Positions 10,316 to 23,009 are shown, counted from the first letter of the stretch. The stretch: DNA of 64,000 nt from Silurus meridionalis (GCF_014805685.1 NC_060886.1:27303152-27367151), one strand, 5' to 3'. Notes: generated from the letters alone by a model not told the origin. Numbers and translations are program-made.

Positions 10316-10870
10316 TTGTTTTTATTTTATTAATTAATTTTAAATATAAACAAAAATGTGTTAAATGTAATCATCAAATGTAATAAAAAGAAAAGAAAAT
10401 TAGATTAAATTACTGTTAAACACTGTTACTGTTTTTATCAATTTAATTCCATATTAAAGTGTTAAATACATAAAAAAAAAAACAAATAAAATGTTACTCT
10501 TTATTGAACCATTAGTACTGTTAGTTATGCCAAGTACACATGCCAACATTGGGATGTTTTGCCAGATCAATTAATTAAGCAGGATTGGGCCTGGTTAGTA
10601 CTTGGATGGGAGACCACCTGGGAATACCAGGTGCTGTAAGCTTTATTATTTTTTTACATTTTTTTGTTTTTATTTTATTAATTAATTTATAATATAAACA
10701 AAAATTTGTTAAATGTAATCATCAAATGTAATAAAAGAAAAGAAAATTAGATTAAATTACTGTTAAACACTGTTACTGTTTTTATCAATTTAATTCCATA
10801 TTTAAGTGTTAAATACATTAAAAAAATAAATAAAATGTAACTCTTTATTGAAACATTAGTACTGTTAGTT
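10316..10870. repeat. Two direct AT-rich repeats flanking a 5S rRNA relic
   Basis: About 165 bp at 10316-10500 (key words caaaaatgtgttaaatgtaa and actgttaaacactgttactg) recurs nearly unchanged at 10667-10870. The sequence between contains the 5S rRNA relic. No coding content. Confidence 0.8.
10563..10644 (+). pseudogene. 5S rRNA pseudogene, 3' two-thirds
   Basis: The segment from ttaagcaggattgggcctgg through agtacttggatgggagacc to ccaggtgctgtaagctt matches the 3' part of vertebrate 5S rRNA, including the internal control region. The 5' third is replaced by unrelated bases, so the copy is truncated. It may come from a 5S-derived SINE or a stray 5S gene. Confidence 0.8.
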
Positions 10871-11029
10871 TCAGCTTCCCAGTTCCACCTCTAGGTGTCA
10901 AGATCTTTATTTAAACACGATCCCCAGGACAGTACATAGAACCTCACACCTTCCCATCATAGTTCCTCTTGTTTCTTTCTGACTTTTTTTTTAGTCTGTC
11001 TGGTGATTTTAAATGCTTCCTGCATCTCG

Positions 11030-11290
11030 TCTTCATCTCTTTACATACTCCGTATAAACAATGGTTTCTGTTTCCAGTGTCAAGCCGAACAGTAGATCAA
11101 CAGGTGATCTCCTGTACCTTCCAAACAGGAAGTAGAATGGTGAAAATCCTGTAAGCCCAACCTCAGATTGCTGGTAAATTCCTTCCTGAACATCTTCACT
11201 CCACTGGTCACCTGGGCTGTGTAGGAGGGTGAATGGCACTGGAAGCCGGCTGTCATCACTGGAAGCCAACTCGCACTGCATTCATCCCAG
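11030..11290 (-). pseudogene. Ty3/gypsy-type integrase fragment, tandem copy 1
   Basis: The minus-strand frame contains LTGFSPFYFLFGR and SPVDLLFGL, the conserved end of the integrase core in vertebrate gypsy-type retrotransposons. The frame is only about 80 residues, with no upstream catalytic residues, no RT and no LTR recognised. A second frame over the same bases is a shadow. Confidence 0.6.
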
Positions 11291-12077
11291 TGGTGCCTCC
11301 AAAATGTAGTGCCCTCACCACCTGATAAGGGAAGACGTGAATGATTAATAAAACACAGGACACGGAGCTGCTGCTTCACCATCAGAGTCTCTGTATTTTC
11401 TCACAAACAAAACATTTCAGCACATTTTATCAAGTTTTTTATCTCAACAGAACTGAAACATAAGTGACATGAGAGTGTTAGAACTACATGAAATACATGT
11501 TGAACAGGAAACCTATGCATGGTCATTTCTATTAAATTATTCTTTCAGACATGAACTGTAAAGTTTCAGAGAACTTATAACAGTAATGTTTATAACAATA
11601 AACACTTTTCTATGCATTATATATACTCACAATCTAAACACGACTTAACTGTTACAATAGATTTTATGCATTTTTTTAATACAGGATTGTATATGAAACT
11701 TCCTTTAATCAACTCCAGCTTTTAGAACACCCATTTTTAACTGATAAACCCTTTATACAATTACATTTATCACAAATATGTGTTATATTTGTATTTCGCC
11801 CAGATACACTGCATTGTAGTCACTATGATGTTGCCTTCATCATTAGCATGGAATGTGATCAGCACACAAGTAGCAGACTGCTGACATTAACTACAGTCCA
11901 AATCCGTCCTTAAAGCTCTGTGTTACTCCGCCATTTCATGAATCTTCAGGCTGTTGTTATGAAACCATCCCCAGCTCCACAGAGGGGCCTCCAGGGAAAG
12001 AGAACCCCACCCAGAGGCAGGCCGGGACAAAGTGGGCAAATCCGAGGAGAGGGAGGATGAATTTGAAATAGCAATTC

Positions 12078-12106
12078 GCCACGGCCATACCACTCTGAGA
12101 GGCGCT
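12078..12106 (+). pseudogene. Possible 5S rRNA 5'-end fragment
   Basis: The bases acggccataccactctgag match the start of vertebrate 5S rRNA with one difference. The match stops after about 28 nt. It lies at the end of tandem copy 1 and is missing from copy 2. Confidence 0.4.
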
Positions 12107-12398
12107 AGAGAGCGGAAGTGTTTGGAAGTGTTTGGCTGCAGTAGGTGAGAGAGGCTCACCACACCTTGTTTTTGTTTGTGGAGGACACGTGATATTTCTT
12201 GACCCTGTTCTTGTTTAACTTCATAAATCGGGCCCTCTCGAAGCTTCCCAGTTCCACCTCTAGGTGTCAAGATCTTTATTTAAACACGATCCCCAGGACA
12301 GTACATAGAACCTCACACCTTCCCATCATAGTTCCTCTTGTTTCTTTCTGACTTTTTTTTTAGTCTGTCTGGTGATTTTAAATGCTTCCTGCATCTCG

Positions 12399-12660
12399 TC
12401 TTCATCTCTTTACATACTCCGTATAAACAATGATTTCTGTTTCCAGTGTCAAGCCGAACAGTAGATCAACAGGTGATCTCCTGTACCTTCCAAACAGGAA
12501 GTAGAATGGTGAAAATCCTGTAAGCCCAACCTCAGATTGCTGGTAAATTCCTTCCTGAACATCTTCACTCCGCTGGTCACCTGGGCTGAGTAGGAGGGTG
12601 AATGGCACTGGAAGCCGGCTGTCATCACTGGAAGCCAACTCGCACTGCATTCATCCCAGT
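12399..12660 (-). pseudogene. Ty3/gypsy-type integrase fragment, tandem copy 2
   Basis: Same fragment as at 11030-11290, shifted by 1,369 bp, with only a few substitutions. Being part of the tandem duplication, it is not an independent insertion. Confidence 0.6.
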
Positions 12661-13415
12661 GGTGCCTCCAAAATGTAGTGCCCTCACCACCTGATAAGGG
12701 AAGACGTGAATGATTAATAAAACACAGGACACGGAGCTGCTGCTTCACCATCAGAGTCTCTGTATTTTCTCACAAACAAAACATTTCAGCACATTTTATC
12801 AAGTTTTTTATCTCAACAGAACTGAAACATAAGTGACATGAGAGTGTTAGAACTACATGAAATACATGTTGAACAGGAAACCTATGCATGGTCATTTCTA
12901 TTAAATTATTCTTTCAGACATGAACTGTAAAGTTTCAGAGAACTTATAACAGTAATGTTTATAACAATAAACACTTTTCTATGCATTATATATACTCACA
13001 ATCTAAACACGACTTAACTGTTACAATAGATTGTATGCATTTTTTTAATACAGGATTGTATATGAAACTTCCTTTAATCAACTCCAGCTTTTAGAACACC
13101 CATTTTTAACTGATAAACCCTTTATACAATTACATTTATCACAAATATGTGTTATATTTGTATTTCGCCCAGATACACTGCATCGTAGTCACTATGAGAC
13201 CTTGTTGTCTTTATCATTAGCATGGAATGTGATTAGCACACGTGGTGCACATTAACTCACATACAAACATCCAAAACAACTTATTCACCCTTTAAAGAAT
13301 CTTCAGGCTGTTGTTATGAAACCATCCCCAGCTCCACAGAGGGGCCTCCAGGGAAAGAGAACCCCACCCAGAGGCAGGCCGGGACAAAGTGGGCAAATCC
13401 GAGGAGAGGGAGGGA

Positions 13416-13817
13416 CGGACGGACGGAAATATATGCATTCAAGAAAAAGAAAACATTTTCCAGAAAGCAGGAGGCAAGAAATTGAGGTGGAGGGGCATCT
13501 TCTACATCTACAATCAATTATTTGTTTTTGTAATACATTTAGAAAAGTGTCAACCATATTGAGGTGAATGCCAAGCGGTGTGTGATTAAGAATCTACTTT
13601 TCTTTTTTTTTAGTTCTTAAGATCAACATATAAAACACTGTAATATATGCCTCAGAGCAGTTTCCACATCTGTAGGCTAAAGAGAACAGCAATAAGTTTC
13701 ATTCCACACACTAACTCTGTGGATGTGTGTGTAAGTGTGTGTCACCTCGTCATCGGCTCTCTGCCTTATCCTTCTGATCTCATCCTGATAATGCTGTCCG
13801 ATTTGTTTTAACTGCCT
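13416..13817. other. Unassigned interval, no gene seen
   Basis: Starts with a short (GGAC)n run after the tandem duplication. No supported ORF, RNA or recognised repeat up to the (CA)n tract. Confidence 0.4.

Positions 13818-13894
<77 letters not shown>
13818..13894. repeat. (CA)n microsatellite
   Basis: About 38 CA units; open frames across it are low-complexity artefacts. Confidence 0.95.
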
Positions 13895-13896
<2 letters not shown>

Positions 13897-14379
13897 CTTT
13901 CTTGTGCTGCTTGTTGAGGTGCAGTGACTCTCTCATTGAGGTATATATGTGTATCTATCTGTCTATATCTATCTATCTGTTTATACATCCACAACCATGT
14001 CAGTCTTGAATAATGAACACATTAAAAGGTAGTCCAGGTTGGGGGATAGAGAGAGAATGTGAGAGTAGGTGATTATGAAGAAACGTGTATTGAGTCCCGA
14101 CCCGGACCAAACTCAAATACTTTATATACTGTATTTATATAAAGACATCTTTACAGTTGACCCGATCATGGTAGTTGAAAAAATGTACTCACTAAATTTG
14201 GGTTACATTATAAAATGTAGTGTTACAGCATAATTTTGATCACAATACTGTCTGTTTTAATGTTCAATTCTTCAAGAATTGTATATTTATTTAATCTGGT
14301 CAATGCCGCAATGCATCACGGGAGGATGTACTTCCACAAACGTCATCAAAAGTATAATAGGCTTCAATCTTGTTTTTTT
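13895..14379. other. Unassigned interval, no gene seen
   Basis: Contains a short TATC-rich stretch (13951-13980) and otherwise unique AT-rich sequence up to the left end of a DNA transposon near 14380. Confidence 0.4.
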
Positions 14380-15166
14380 CGGTTATGTCGACTTTTTTTT
14401 ATGTCGCTGAACCCTAATATCTCGAGCACAAGGGGGGAAAAAATTTGCCATTTAACGCCGGTTATCTCGGTGCAGCCGCAGAAGAACTCGCGGAAAAATC
14501 AAGTCTTACAGCTGCTACAGGTGTTGTATTGTATACTGGTGAATCTCTGCTGTTAGTTAGTGCACATATGCCTTTTGTTGTTAAATGTTATGCGATGAAC
14601 GGGAGGCGAAAGCCGCGTGGCGGCTCGGAACGTGGGATGAGCAGCAAAAAGGGGGGGAGAAAAGCGCAGCCGTTGAGAGAGTGCCGGTGGGAAGGCACGT
14701 ACCGGGATACGCATGCGCGATAACAACGACCGCAGTGAACCAACATATACCAACAATAACGGACAGTGAGAGTGTGGAAGTTTAAATAGGAGCTGGTGAT
14801 GATGATAAACGAGCACCATATGTGCGTGATTGAAGCCGCAGGAGCTTCAGAGAAAGCGGCCGGCGCCTGACACGCTGAAGGGGCCGAAGGGGCGTGGCAG
14901 GTGGATTCCTGACAGATAAACATGTACTGTATGTATTTTATAGCATGCCTTCATCAAACAAATCGCAGCAACGCTGTTGTGTAAAAAAACCTCCAAAAAC
15001 ATGTGCATGCACATTCTCATTTATTAACGCACATCATGTACATAAAGAAATTTCAAGCACGTTAATATATTACCGCCATTTTGATTTTCGTTTATCTCGA
15101 TCATTGGTTACCTCGATGCTTTTTGGCGACCCCCCTAGGACATCGACATAACCGGGTTCCACTGTA
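14380..15166. mobile_element. DNA transposon or MITE with cggttatgtcga inverted ends, left end truncated
   Basis: The right end reads catcgacataaccgggttcc then actgta. The left end carries cggttatgtcgac but lacks the outer ten or so bases. Internal words (ttatctcggtg, ttacctcgatgc) are diverged copies of the same motif. A GC-rich segment (about 14590-14916) ending gcaggtggattcctgacag resembles the end of the solo LTR at 41941-42439, so a related LTR may be nested here. The transposase is not visible. The last 230 bp seed the satellite array that follows. Confidence 0.5.
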
Positions 15167-18127
15167 TTATTAAATTATAAACTTTTACTGCACCTCTCTG
15201 GATTCCGCTTCACCTCAACGCCGTTTAGCCACGCCCACATCGCCGCTATTTAACAATGACACGTGACAAACCTTTTCCTCGTTTTAAACCTATAGATGTA
15301 TGTAACAGGTGTATAATTTACCCTGTTAAATTTACATGTCCTGTTTCAATTCATACTAAACTGTTGATTTGTCTTGTTTATACTCATATCTGTGTTTATA
15401 AATGTAGTTACCTGATCAAAATGGGTGCTTCTCTTAAATGCCTTGATAATAGAAGCTGATGTCACTTCCTGTCCTGACTCCTCCTCTTCCCTTTCTGTAT
15501 TGTAATCTCATTGGAGTGGTGGGTTTCTCCTACATTTATGATACACTGGTTTAATTTTATATTAATTACTTTTATATTTATGTATTTTATAGCATGCCTT
15601 CATCAAACAAATCGCAGCAACGCTGTTGTGTAAAAACCTCCAAAAACATGTGCATGCACATTCTCATTTATTAACGCACATCATGTACATAAAGAAATTT
15701 CAAGCACGTTAATATATTACCGCCATTTTGATTTTCGTTTATCTCGATCATTGGTTACCTCGATGCTTTTGGCGACCCCCTAGGACATCGACATAACCGG
15801 GTTCCACTGTATTATTAAATTATAAACTTTTACTGCACCTCTCTGGATTCCGCTTCACATCAACGCCATTTAGCCACGCCCACATCGCCGCTATTTAACA
15901 ATGACACGTAACAAACCTTTTCCTCGTTTTAAACCTATAGATGTAACAGGTGTATAATTTACCCTGTTAAATTTACATATCCTGTTTCAATTCATACTAA
16001 ACTGTTGATTTGTCTTGTTTATACTCATATCTGTGTTTATAAATGTAGTTACCTGATCAAAATGGGTGCTTCTCTTAAATGCCTTGATAATAGAAGCTGA
16101 TGTCACTTCCTGTCCTGACTCCTCCTCTTCCCTTTCTGTATTGTAATCTCATTGGAGTGGTGGGTTTCTCCTACATTTATGATACACTGGTTTAATTTTA
16201 TATTAATTACTTTTATATTTATGTATTTTATAGCATGCCTTCATCAAACAAATCGCAGCAACGCTGTTGTGTAAAAACCTCCAAAAACATGTGCATGCAC
16301 ATTCTCATTTATTAACGCACATCATGTACATAAAGAAATTTCAAGCACGTTAATATATTACCGCCATTTTGATTTTCGTTTATCTCGATCATTGGTTACC
16401 TCGATGCTTTTGGCGACCCCCTAGGACATCGACATAACCGGGTTCCACTGTATTATTAAATTATAAACTTTTACTGCACCTCTCTGGATTCCGCTTCACA
16501 TCAACGCCATTTAGCCACGCCCACATCGCCGCTATTTAACAATGACACGTGACAAACCTTTTCCTCGTTTTAAACCTATAGATGTAACAGGTGTATAATT
16601 TACCCTGTTAAATTTACATGTCCTGTTTCAATTCATACTAAACTGTTGATTTGTCTTGTTTATACTCATATCTGTGTTTATAAATGTAGTTACCTGATCA
16701 AAATGGGTGCTTCTCTTAAATGCCTTGATAATAGAAGCTGATGTCACTTCCTGTCCTGACTCCTCCTCTTCCCTTTCTGAATTGTAATCTCATTGGAGTG
16801 GTGGGTTTCTCCTACATTTATGATACACTGGTTTAATTTTATATTTATGTATTTTATAGCATGCCTTCATCAAACAAATCGCAGCAACGCTGTTGTGTAA
16901 AAACCTCCAAAAACATGTGCATGCACATTCTCATTTATTAACGCACATCATGTACATAAAGAAATTTCAAGCACGTTAATATATTACCGCCATTTTGATT
17001 TTCGTTTATCTCGATCATTGGTTACCTCGATGCTTTTGGCGACCCCCTAGGACATCGACATAACCGGGTTCCACTGTATTATTAACTTATAAACTTTCAC
17101 TGCACCTCTCTGGATTCCGCTTCACATCAACGCCATTTAGCCACGCCCACATCGCCCGTGCCGCTATTTAACAATGACACGTGACAAACCTTTTCCTCGT
17201 TTTAAACCTATAGATGTATGTAACAGGTGTATAATTTACCCTGTTTCAATTCATACTAAACTGTTGATTTGTCTTGTTTATACTCATATCTGTGTTTATA
17301 AATGTAGTTACCTGATCAAAATGGGTGCTTCTCTTAAATGCCTTGATAATAGAAGCTGATGTCACTTCCTGTCCTGACTCCTCCTCTTCCCTTTCTGAAT
17401 TGTAATCTCATTGGAGTGGTGGGTTTCTCCTACATGTATGATACACAGGTTTAATTTTATATTAATTACTTTTATATTTATGTATTTTATAGCATGCCTT
17501 CATCAAACAAATCGCAGCAACGCTGTTGTGTAAAAACCTCCAAAAACATGTGCATGCACATTCTCATTTATTAACGCACATCATGTACATAAAGAAATTT
17601 CAAGCACGTTAATATATTACCGCCATTTTGATTTTCGTTTATCTCGATCATTGGTTACCTCGATGCTTTTGGCGACCCCCTAGGACATCGACATAACCGG
17701 GTTCCACTGTATTATTAAATTATAAACTTTTACTGCACCTCTCTGGATTCCGCTTCACATCAACGCCATTTAGCCACGCCCACATCGCCGCTATTTAACA
17801 ATGACACGTGACAAACCTTTTCCTCGTTTTAAACCTATAGATGTAACAGGTGTATAATTTACCCTGTTAAATTTACATATCCTGTTTCAATTCATACTAA
17901 ACTGTTGATTTGTCTTGTTTATACTCATATCTGTGTTTATAAATGTAGTTACCTGATCAAAATGGGTGCTTCTCTTAAATGCCTTGATAATAGAAGCTGA
18001 TGTCACTTCCTGTCCTGACTCCTCCTCTTCCCTTTCTGAATTGTAATCTCATTGGAGTGGTGGGTTTCTCCTACATTTATGATACACTGGTTTAATTTTT
18101 TATGAATTAATTTTTATATTTATGTAT
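14928..18127 (+). repeat. Five-copy satellite, unit 626-649 bp
   Basis: The phrase tagcatgccttcatcaaac starts at 14941, 15590, 16231, 16857 and 17490, giving periods of 649, 641, 626 and 633. Units look nearly identical by eye and differ by small indels; for example gatgtatgtaacagg is found only in units 1 and 4, and unit 4 lacks a short ttaaatttacatg segment. Each unit holds about 230 bp of a transposon right end (finishing ccgggttccactgta) plus about 400 bp of former flank. Sixty-odd-codon open frames recur in units 1 and 4 only and are not credible genes. Confidence 0.92.
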
Positions 18128-18138
18128 TTTTTATATAT

Positions 18139-18232
18139 ATTTTTTGTTTTGAAGAAGCAGAAATAGAGGACAGGGTAGTGTGGAGGAGGATGATCCGCTG
18201 TGGCGCCCCCTAAAGGAAGCAGCCGAAATCAT
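18139..18232 (+). repeat. Fragment of a dispersed fish repeat (RTE/SINE-type 3' end)
   Basis: The bases gatgatccgctgtggcg, cccctaaaggaagcagcc and gaa match a 3' end common in teleost genomes. Class assignment is from memory and uncertain. It lies just beyond the satellite. Confidence 0.45.
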
Positions 18233-19913
18233 TTTTTTTTTCTCACTGAAGTTTTTGTGTGAGGTTTCTTTATCTATCTGTGTGAATATTTTACACTTTT
18301 TGTTTGTATTTTTATGAATGTGAGGGCACATGGTGATAAGTCTACCACACACACAATAAGTGAAATATCACCACAGGGGCTGCTGATTTGTTGTGTGTTT
18401 ATCAGAAGAAACATTAAATACTTCCAGTGAGCTGCAGTCTGCAGTCCCGTGTCTGATTTCACATCACAGCACACAGTTAAAGTTAAAGTATTTCAACTGG
18501 TGTCGTCGATAGTGATGAGCGATACCATCATGTTCTTTTTTTTTAATCCAATACCGAGTACTTTCAAGATGAGTATCTAAAGTTATTATTAATAATGAAT
18601 TATATTAATCTATATCTAGTCATTTATATTTTAATATTGTCATTTAAAACAAAAGAATAGCAACAAAAAAATTAGATGCAGCTCACTGGTGAGTGGCGCT
18701 ATAGTGTGATATTTTTAGAAAAGGCCCTCGGGCGACTCATGTGATCCTATTTCTTAACCTTGCGAGATAAACAAATATGAGAGATCCTAACTAAGAGAAC
18801 CCAGGGCGCATTCCAATAAAAAATTGAGGGGAATAGGACACTACATGAGGATAAAACCTTGAGAGGAACCAGACTCAAAAGGGAAACCCATCCTCATTTG
18901 GGTGATATCAAGAGTGTGATTAAGAATCCTAAAACAATACAAAACACCAAGGAGTAAAACTACCATGAGGTCCGTAATCTTCATGAGTTGTGTGTGTGTG
19001 TGTGTGTGTGTATTAGAATTCTACATTATTCCCAATCCTGTCTCTTGTTTTCAAAGTCTTTTTGTTGTTGTTTTTTTCTTCTGTTTTTTTGTGTTGGATT
19101 TTTTGCTGTAGTTTGTTTTGTTTTTTGGTGTCTTTTCCCCACCTTTATTTTTATGTGTGTCTCTGTGTGTGTGAGAGAGTCTTAACCTGTGCAGTGCAGT
19201 GGATCCAGTAGAATGGGAGTAATACAATCAGAGACACAGGGTTTATTTTTATGTTTTTATTTTTGTTGTTATTGTTTTAGATTTTTGTTTGTTAATATTT
19301 TAGAGTGATTAATTTTTGTGATATTTTATCTTTAGGTGGTGGTGAAGGTTTAGAGATGATCATCTAAAACAACAAGAAGATCACACACTTTAACAGCAGG
19401 AACAAGAAGCACATGATTGCATGTTCATTAGCTGAATGAGATCCAACACACTCGTTCACAGTGTGGTTCTGTAACAGCATCTGCTTTGAAGCTGCAGCTT
19501 GAGACGTGTCTGGACTCTAACGTCTGTTCTGAAAGTCACTGGGATAAACAACTACAACTGCAAAGGAAGAAAAAAACACATTTAACACGAACAAAAAAAG
19601 TATGATTTCCAGCATGATGAAATGATACATGATTACAGATTCATTTACTGTGTGAGCTCTAACATGTTCATTTACACACTCGTTTACACACTCATTCACA
19701 CACTCAGTCACACACTCATACACAGTGGTTCTGTAACAGCATCTGTTTAGAAGAGGAACTTACTTCCTGTATTGTAATATCATATAATTATTGGTGATGG
19801 CATCAATATTAATATTGTCAACGCTGGGAGCATCTCCCGTTTGAGGGTTTGTCTGGGCTCTGGGTATACTGAGAGAGAGAGAGAGATAAGATAATTCCCA
19901 TGTGCTCAACGCA

Positions 19914-19914
<1 letters not shown>
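18233..19914. other. Unassigned interval with minor repeats, no gene seen
   Basis: Holds a fragment of the L2-type 3' UTR (ttgagaggaaccagactcaa, 18858-18905), a short (GT)n at 18987-19010 and a diverged direct repeat: 19418-19485 and 19680-19745 both end ggttctgtaacagcatctg. Near 18513 tagtgatgagcgatacc resembles a hAT end without a partner. No coding exon could be supported. Confidence 0.45.

Positions 19915-19948
<34 letters not shown>
19915..19948. repeat. (CA)n microsatellite at outer edge of arm 2
   Basis: Mirror counterpart of the (GT)n at 9971-10017. Confidence 0.9.
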
Positions 19949-19950
<2 letters not shown>

Positions 19951-21076
19951 TTCTACTGGAGTGTTCCAGTGGCCGTCACCACATGGCGGAACAGAATCCA
20001 TTTGTCAGTTTATTACTGCAAAAATACAAAAACATTAAAAAGGCGATCAAAATGAATAAACGTTTCGCCTCGTGATTATTAGCTGCTGGTTTGTTTACTA
20101 CAGTTGCTAAGATACACACAAGAGTGAGTTGATGGATTGCAGTGCTGTTTGTTGACCACGCCTATTATGTCTGTCAACTGACCAATGAATGCAGAGTTTG
20201 TTTAAAGTTTCAGCCAATCATTGGTCTTGTACAGAGTATGTTGCCGCCTATTGAGTGACGTCATCACTGCGTTCAATAAGGTCCTATAATGAGATTGGTG
20301 GTGTTTTTATTTATTTATTATTATTATTATTTTTTTTTTTTTGCATCCGTGCCGAATGTATTTATTTATTCGTGTTTTATTTATTAATTGATGTTTGACA
20401 TAAACAATGCGAAAAATAACAGAAAATATCTTATTCTTTTTTTCTTCATTTTTTGCCTGTAAAGTTTAAATAACATTGGATTGTTTTCTTTTTTTTTTAT
20501 TTAAACTGTTCTTTTTTTCTATAATGTTTTGCTCTTGTAGTGAAGTGAAGTTTGTCTCATTGCTGCTATGCTGAGCATCTGAACAATTATAACTCAAGTC
20601 TTACAATAAACTTTAGGTTTTTATCACATTTTCTACTTTTATTCATCTGATTGTTTCCCCAGTGTCCAACTGCTCCATGGCTTTGTGTATCAGTCACCTC
20701 ACAACTATAGGAAAGATTTACCACTAGTCTCCTTTCTTTCTTAATTCAGTCTCTCAGTTAGTTTATAGTCACTCAGTGTGAAATCTGGGGCTGTTTAGAT
20801 GAACACAACACTGATTTCCTGCAGGAATTGAGGAAAGACACACAAAGCTTTTGCTCAGCAGCTCTCAGTGTCTCTCTGTTTTTAGTTTCATCAACACGTC
20901 TGGTAATTGTGTAATGTGAGAGAGATCATAAACATATAAAACAAACAGATGAATAATAATATTTACACAGAATTAAGCAAAAATCAAGTACTGACAGTGC
21001 CAATAGAGGGCAGTGTGAGACTGACAATTGTCAATGTGACCTGTGTGTTACAATTAAACTGTTTATATAACTAATG

Positions 21077-21183
21077 CACTACTACTACTACTTCTTCTTC
21101 TTCTTCTTCTTCTTTTTCTTCTTCTTCTTCTTCTTCTTCTTCTTCTTCTTCTTCTATTATTATTATCATTATTATTATTATTA
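21077..21183. repeat. (CTT)n/(ATT)n microsatellite, tandem copy 1
   Basis: Mainly CTT units, then a short ATT run. The orthologous site in copy 2 (22988-23066) is mainly ATT. Confidence 0.9.
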
Positions 21184-21359
21184 ATTTCTTCTACTCCATG
21201 TGTTGATCTTCAGTTAAAAAGTCCAGATTCACAATATAGAACTACTGCAACATTTCAGTGGTAACATACAGCATGTTTTTGTAAAGTAAGTGACTAAAAC
21301 CCCAAAGGAATTTTCCTGCCACTTTATATGAGCTGTTTTAGAAAAAGCAACTGATCCTG

Positions 21360-21456
21360 AAGCAGAAAAAGATCACATTCAAGCTCGTTCCTCAGCCGTC
21401 ACCAAGTGCCTTAGATCAGCTTCCTCCATCATCACATAAAGCCTGAAAATGTGATC
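21360..21456 (+). pseudogene. ICE1-like last-exon scrap E
   Basis: The bases cctcagccgtcaccaagtgc followed by cttagatcagc align with the end of ICE1-like copies A and B, with a short upstream part (gcagaaaaagatcaca) matching the sequence for WRQKIRQ. It lies in arm 2 and has no other exon. Confidence 0.6.
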
Positions 21457-22987
21457 TCTTTATAAATAATTTTATAGATTACATTTATAACATTGTATAT
21501 TTTTGTACATAAAGAAATAAAATACACAGTAGATCTGCACAGCGTTACTCGTTGTCTCTAATAGTTTATACAGTGGCAGGTCTTCAGTCCCAATCCCCCT
21601 CTTAATAACATCATTATGATGCCACAGCTATAGAATTATACAGATATGCAGTATAACAGAGCGCTGCATCACAGACATTTCATACAGTCTGAATGAATGC
21701 CGTTAACTAAAGCAGGAAACCCAGTGAACACAATTCAACAAGTCTCTTTCATTGTCTCTAGCAGAAGCTTGATATTAACCTCATAAAATATCCCAGAGTT
21801 TCCATGCGCTCTTATGCATTTTTCTTTGCATTACAATTTTCCTGAGGTTTGAAATTGAGTGTTTTTTACAAATGTATTATTATATTATCTTAGCTATTAA
21901 ATTAAACTTACTTCTCTCTGTCTTTTATCCTCTCTGCTACTTATTAAAGGATATTTTGAACAGGTGTTTTATCCTCACCTCTTTCCTTTTCCGGCTCTTC
22001 CCTCCATTCAGAAACCAGCATCCAACCATCACAAACCAGCATCCAACCATCACAAACCAGCATCCAACCATCACAAACCGGCATCCAACCATTACCATAG
22101 TTGAAAGCTATTCATCATATTGTAATAGAAAGTTGAGGTTTGTGCAACCTGAAAGCTTAACATGACACTGTCTGATTGTTTATGGTTTGGTGTAAAAGAC
22201 TTTGAGAAACTTTAAACATTTCTATTGAAAATTCTGAAAAACAGCTCATTATTGCCTGGTCTGCCTCCTGCAAGAACAGTTTGTGAGAAACTTTGACTGG
22301 ATTTCAGTTTGGCTTCTTTATTTCTTTTTGCTCCTGTTTCTCTACAATAACTCTGAAATACAACCCCAATTCCAAAAGAGTTGAGACTCTGTGTAAAATG
22401 CAGAGGTGTGAAGTAATGACGTACAAATACTTCAATACTGTACTTAAGTCGATTTTTCTGCTATCAGTATTTTACTTTACTATTTACTTTTCAGACACAT
22501 TTTTACTTTTACTCATTAAATTTGTACATAAATATCTGTACTTTCTACTTTTATTCATCTGATTGTCTCCCCAGTGTCCAACTGCTCCATGGCTTTGTGT
22601 ATCAGTCACCTCACAACTATAGGAAAGATTTACCACTAGTCTCCTTTCTTTCTTAATTCAGTCTCTCAGTTAGTTTATAGTCACTCAGTGTGAAATCTGG
22701 GGCTGTTTAGATGAACACAACACTGATTTCCTGCAGGAATTGAGGAAAGACACACAAAGCTTTTGCTCAGCAGCTCTCAGTGTCTCTCTGTTTTTAGTTT
22801 CATCAACACGTCTGGTAATTGTGTAATGTGAGAGAGATCATAAACATATAAAACAAACAGATGAATAATAATATTTACACAGAATTAAGCAAAAATCAAG
22901 TACTGACAGTGCCACTAGAGGGCAGTGTGAGACTGACAATTGTCAATGTGACCTGTGTGTTACAATTAAACTGTTTATATAACTAAT

Positions 22988-23009
22988 GCACTACTACTTC
23001 TTCTTCTTC

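Larger units (their letters stand above)
10872..13415. repeat. 1,369-bp tandem duplication (10872-12240 and 12241-13415)
   Basis: Both copies start agcttcccagttccacctct and are nearly identical for about 950 bp at an offset of 1,369. They then differ by small indels (near 11828 against 13195) and share a final gaatcttcaggctgttgtta block ending gaggagaggga. Each carries one integrase relic on the minus strand. About 11400-11870 and 12770-13250 are non-coding AT-rich sequence. Confidence 0.9.
19950..22120 (-). repeat. Inverted segmental duplication, arm 2
   Basis: Reverse-complement match to arm 1 in two blocks: 19950-20930 to 8938-9965, and 21360-22100 to 5745-6480. The intervening 20930-21355 is not recognisable in arm 1, where a LINE and unrelated sequence sit. 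The arms enclose about 10 kb. Confidence 0.8.

Noticed and set aside
13930..13985. Possible CRISPR-like or regular array from TATC/TGTC repeats
   Set aside because: Simple tetranucleotide repeat without spacers; the genome is eukaryotic.
14236..14923. Several 60-110 codon frames in a GC-richer stretch
   Set aside because: They overlap on both strands inside a DNA transposon/LTR-like segment and show no domain.
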